NCBI GenBank assembly: GCA_017998095.1
Contig: JAGODU010000197.1
Coordinates: 1-6,998, forward strand
Reading direction: 5' to 3'
Length of the DNA stretch: 6,998 nucleotides
Origin: Prolixibacteraceae bacterium
Lineage (GTDB): Bacteria; Bacteroidota; Bacteroidia; Bacteroidales; Prolixibacteraceae
Part shown: piece by piece, positions 5,267 through 6,998 of the stretch
Layout: every line of letters begins with the position of its first letter
Position numbering within the stretch: the stretch's first letter is position 1
Made by a program: the position numbers and the translations under genes
The notes under the pieces: model-generated
Database searches by the model: none
The model's input: only the letters and a program-made list of their open reading frames with translations
What the model was told of the DNA's origin: nothing

Positions 5267-5516
5267 TTGCTTCGATTGAAGCGAGAGCTTCCTTTAGTTG
5301 CTAATATTGCTGCCGGAAGTCACTTAGAGGTCTATGAAGATCAGGAACCCTTGGAAAATATCTATGTCCCTGTAGGTAGGTTAAATTTGCCTCCCTTATT
5401 TTGTCTTCAAGGTGGAAGGGGATTCAATGTCTCCCGATATTCAACCTGGTGATTACTGCTCATTCTATACGAATAATGCTAGTGTCTTGAAAGATAACTT
5501 AGTAGTATATAAATCA
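5267..5516 (+). pseudogene. S24/LexA-like autoproteolytic repressor fragment, frameshifted
   Basis: Remnant of the C-terminal peptidase domain of a LexA/CI-type transcriptional repressor, which normally inactivates itself by cutting an Ala-Gly bond. The first frame reads ELPLVANIAAGSHLEVYE, with the AAG cleavage site at about 5309-5317, then IYVPVGRLNLPPLFCLQ. It then jumps to the +1-shifted frame at about 5411 (GG where one G is expected) and continues VEGDSMSPDIQPGDYC, with the catalytic Ser in GDSM. The N-terminal helix-turn-helix is missing. So is the catalytic Lys region beyond VLKDNLVVYKS, where the sequence changes into RHS-like protein. The frameshift, the missing ends and the foreign junction show that it is dead. 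Family recognition is strong because the cleavage-site and serine motifs have the right spacing. Confidence 0.8.
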
Positions 5517-6230
5517 CCCACAATCACAGCCAGCTTTTCAGACGGCATTAATCGAATTATCCAAACCCAAAAACATGAGAATAATGCTCTCCAGGTTTCA
5601 GCACAATTTTATGACGAAATTGGGCGTTCCATTGTGCAAACAAAAGCAGTAAAAACAGCCAATGAGCTGGTCTCATATAAAGACAATTGCGCAACGTATA
5701 GCCCTACTAAAGGATTGACAGGGAACATCATTGCCGAGTTCCCATTGGATAACAATTACCCGTACTTCCAGACTAAGTACGAGCCAGCACCGACCCTCCG
5801 AAAAAAGGAAATCGGGTTGCCTGGGCAACAATAGGCAATACAAGGGAATACTTTTCATACCGCAAGTATTCAATATGGTATTAATCCAAGTGATTCCCTG
5901 ACCAGCATAGGATTAACAGGATTCCAATATTATACCTTCCCCCACTTTACCGGAACGCTGGAAAAAGATCCTGAAGGAATATTCACTTTCAGAACTTACG
6001 ATGTTCTCGAAAGAGAAGTAATGGTTGTCACGGAAAAGAAAATTACTACAGAAAACATCTACAAGGAAAAGGGACTGATAACCCATAAAAGACTGCCAAA
6101 CTACTATAGCCCACTGATTAACTCATTTCCCTCAAACTGGGTAGTATCCTTCACCTATGATCATTACGGAAATCTCCTATCTAAGACATCACCCGACTCC
6201 AGAACGGTAGAATACAGATATATATATTGA
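5517..6230 (+). pseudogene. RHS/YD-repeat protein fragment with an internal stop
   Basis: Remnant of an RHS-type protein, large secreted or surface beta-shell proteins made of YD repeats and often carrying toxins. One frame holds FSDGINRIIQTQ (about 5533-5568), YDEIGRSIVQT (from 5610), EFPLDNNYPYFQTKYEP, EIGLPGQQ, a TAG stop at 5832-5834, then GNTFHTASIQYGIN, FTGTLEKDPEGIFTFRTYD and finally FTYDHYGNLLSKTSPDSRTVEYRY, a classical YD repeat (TAT GAT at 6156-6161). The frame is the same before and after the TAG, so a single nonsense change splits it. Relatives often carry Trp after the GLPG segment, which suggests TGG to TAG. No start is present: the left end is fused to the S24 remnant near 5517. 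The right end stops at 6230 beside a TATATATA run and a transposase start. It is a truncated, non-functional piece. Confidence 0.78.
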
Positions 6231-6243
6231 ACTGGAGGTTCAG

Positions 6244-6363
6244 ATGAAGCGAATCAAGGTGGCAGACAGATTATCGGCCGCAGAGCTCAAGCTCAGGATG
6301 CTTAACAATAAGGATATTCAGGAACACAAGCGTTGGCAGGTTTGGATGATTCTGGATAAATGA
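6244..6363 (+). pseudogene. N-terminus of an IS630-like transposase, truncated
   Basis: A 39-codon frame starting MKRIKVADRLSAAELKLRM and ending RWQVWMILDK, then TGA. A strong GGAGG (6234-6238) lies 5 nt before the ATG. The pattern of an ADxLSxxELK start, a charged linker and RWQxWxIL is what I would expect for the first helices of the DNA-binding part of IS630/Tc1-like transposases, which continue with GxxxxEIAxxLG. That continuation is absent: the frame stops at 6363 and the repeat array begins 15 bp later. A TATATATA tract (6219-6226) lies immediately upstream; IS630 elements insert at TA. I infer a broken IS end that once entered the RHS gene. It could also be a small unrelated gene, since only 39 residues can be judged. 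Confidence 0.45.
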
Positions 6364-6377
6364 AAGCGAAATGGTAT

Positions 6378-6605
6378 AAAGAGCTCTCACAGATTACACA
6401 GATAACACAGATAAAAGTTTTGTATTAGAATGAAAGCACGCAGATTACGCAGATAACGCAGATATGGTTTAAGAATTAAAAAAAGCTCTCACAGATTACA
6501 CAGATTACACAGATAAGAGGTTTTGTATTAGGATTAAAGCACGCAGATTACGCAGATAGCGCTGATATGTATAAGAATAAAAGCACACAGATAGCGCAGA
6601 TTTTT
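6378..6605. repeat. Composite CACAGAT / CGCAGAT repeat array B
   Basis: Two good copies and one partial copy of the composite unit seen at 554-975, in the same orientation. CTCTCACAGATTACACAG starts at about 6384 and at 6486; each is followed by a linker of the TTTTGTATTAG type and a CACGCAGATTACGCAG half (about 6437 and 6540). A further half-copy (CACACAGATAGCGCAGAT) ends near 6602. These copies are better preserved than those of array A. The array starts just after the truncated transposase and lies 86 bp before the stop of the minus-strand SIMPL gene. Confidence 0.85.
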
Positions 6606-6629
6606 CGGTTTAATTACGGTCAATAGAGA

Positions 6630-6649
6630 AGCTATTCCTATGAATAGTT
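6630..6649 (-). other. Stem-loop downstream of the SIMPL gene
   Basis: CTATTC (6632-6637) and GAATAG (6642-6647) form a perfect 6-bp stem with a four-base loop, extended by one A-T and one G-T pair. It lies 40 bp past the stop of the minus-strand SIMPL gene. It lacks a T-run on that strand, so a terminator role is only possible. Confidence 0.25.
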
Positions 6650-6690
6650 AATATTCTTAGGAGCGAAAAAACTTTAAGTAATGGGAATAA

Positions 6691-6998
6691 TTATAAACGA
6701 AAGTCTGCTGTGACCGTTACAGATATACTTTTAGTACGAGTATTAGTCCTGTAAAAACCGTAGTCAGAAACTTCTGTAGAATAAGGTTCCGTAATCTGGA
6801 AAACTCCTGTTCTTGCATAAATAAGTTTTCCCAGATGAGTTTTGGAGGCGGAGCTGATTTCTTTAGCACGGGCATAAGCATCTTCTGTAGCAGCACCAAT
6901 CATTTCTTTTTTCAAGTCAGGTAGTTTTGAATAGAGATATTCCAGATTAGATTGGATTAATATGATAGAACGTTGGGCAAAGAATTGGGGGTCAAGAG
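6691..6998 (-). CDS. SIMPL-domain (DUF541) protein, C-terminal part (cut by window edge)
   Basis: The last 101 codons of a protein whose start lies beyond the right edge; the stop is TAA at 6693-6691. The frame is open to the window end, so the apparent starts at 6915 (a TTG) and 6903 are internal. The sequence shows the typical end of a SIMPL/DUF541 domain: a segment DPQFFAQ...NLEYLYSKL, then a helix AATEDAYARAKEISSASKTHLGKL, in which the dAxxRAxxI...LGKL pattern is diagnostic, then ARTGVFQITEPYSTEVSDYG and a closing strand KSISVTVTADFRL. Members are usually about 200-250 residues, are exported or anchored in the cell envelope by an N-terminal hydrophobic segment, and have no settled enzymatic role in bacteria. 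The first part of the protein is not visible here, so export cannot be tested. Confidence 0.88.
   Translation of the reverse strand, partial: LDPQFFAQRSIILIQSNLEYLYSKLPDLKKEMIGAATEDAYARAKEISSASKTHLGKLIYARTGVFQITEPYSTEVSDYGFYRTNTRTKSISVTVTADFRL

Noticed and set aside
1..6998. tRNA or rRNA genes
   Set aside because: No cloverleaf with a GGTTCRANYCC-type T arm or rRNA signature was seen on either strand by eye.

Overview
The window is AT-rich, bacterial and gene-sparse. Two housekeeping-type genes are cut by its edges: the start of a valyl-tRNA synthetase gene (left, minus strand) and the end of a SIMPL-domain (DUF541) protein gene (right, minus strand). Between them lies about 6 kb of accessory DNA. 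The dispersed CACAGATTACACAGAT / CGCAGATTACGCAGAT repeats, the YD-repeat debris and the general protein style suggest an uncultivated environmental bacterium, perhaps of the FCB / Cloacimonadota type. That placement is an impression, not a demonstration. Layout: 1-349 valS 5' end (minus); 350-1114 non-coding, with an 11-bp tandem repeat upstream of valS and then a composite repeat array (about 554-975); 1115-2649 two overlapping minus-strand genes, both with PD-(D/E)XK nuclease-type motifs; 2650-3160 divergent intergenic region with a good sigma70-like promoter facing right; 3161-4683 a two-gene RiPP-type unit; 4684-5266 terminator and degenerate DNA; 5267-6230 a decayed mosaic of an S24/LexA-like repressor fragment joined to an RHS/YD-repeat fragment; 6244-6363 the start of an IS630-like transposase; 6378-6605 a second composite repeat array in the same orientation as the first; 6691-6998 the SIMPL protein C-terminus. 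The most interesting element is the 56-codon gene at 3161-3331, too short for a routine ORF call. It encodes a peptide whose core has nine cysteines at strictly every second residue (C29 to C45), followed by a short acidic tail. It lies directly upstream of, and overlaps by 7 nt, a radical SAM/SPASM protein (best start TTG 3325) of the kind that installs thioether or other crosslinks in Cys-rich ribosomal peptides. This looks like a minimal precursor-plus-maturase system. No transporter, protease or immunity gene is visible beside it. The nuclease-like gene pair on the other strand resembles a restriction or defence module. The two repeat arrays bracket the accessory genes and separate them from the housekeeping genes, as expected for an insertion hot spot or recombination-prone island.
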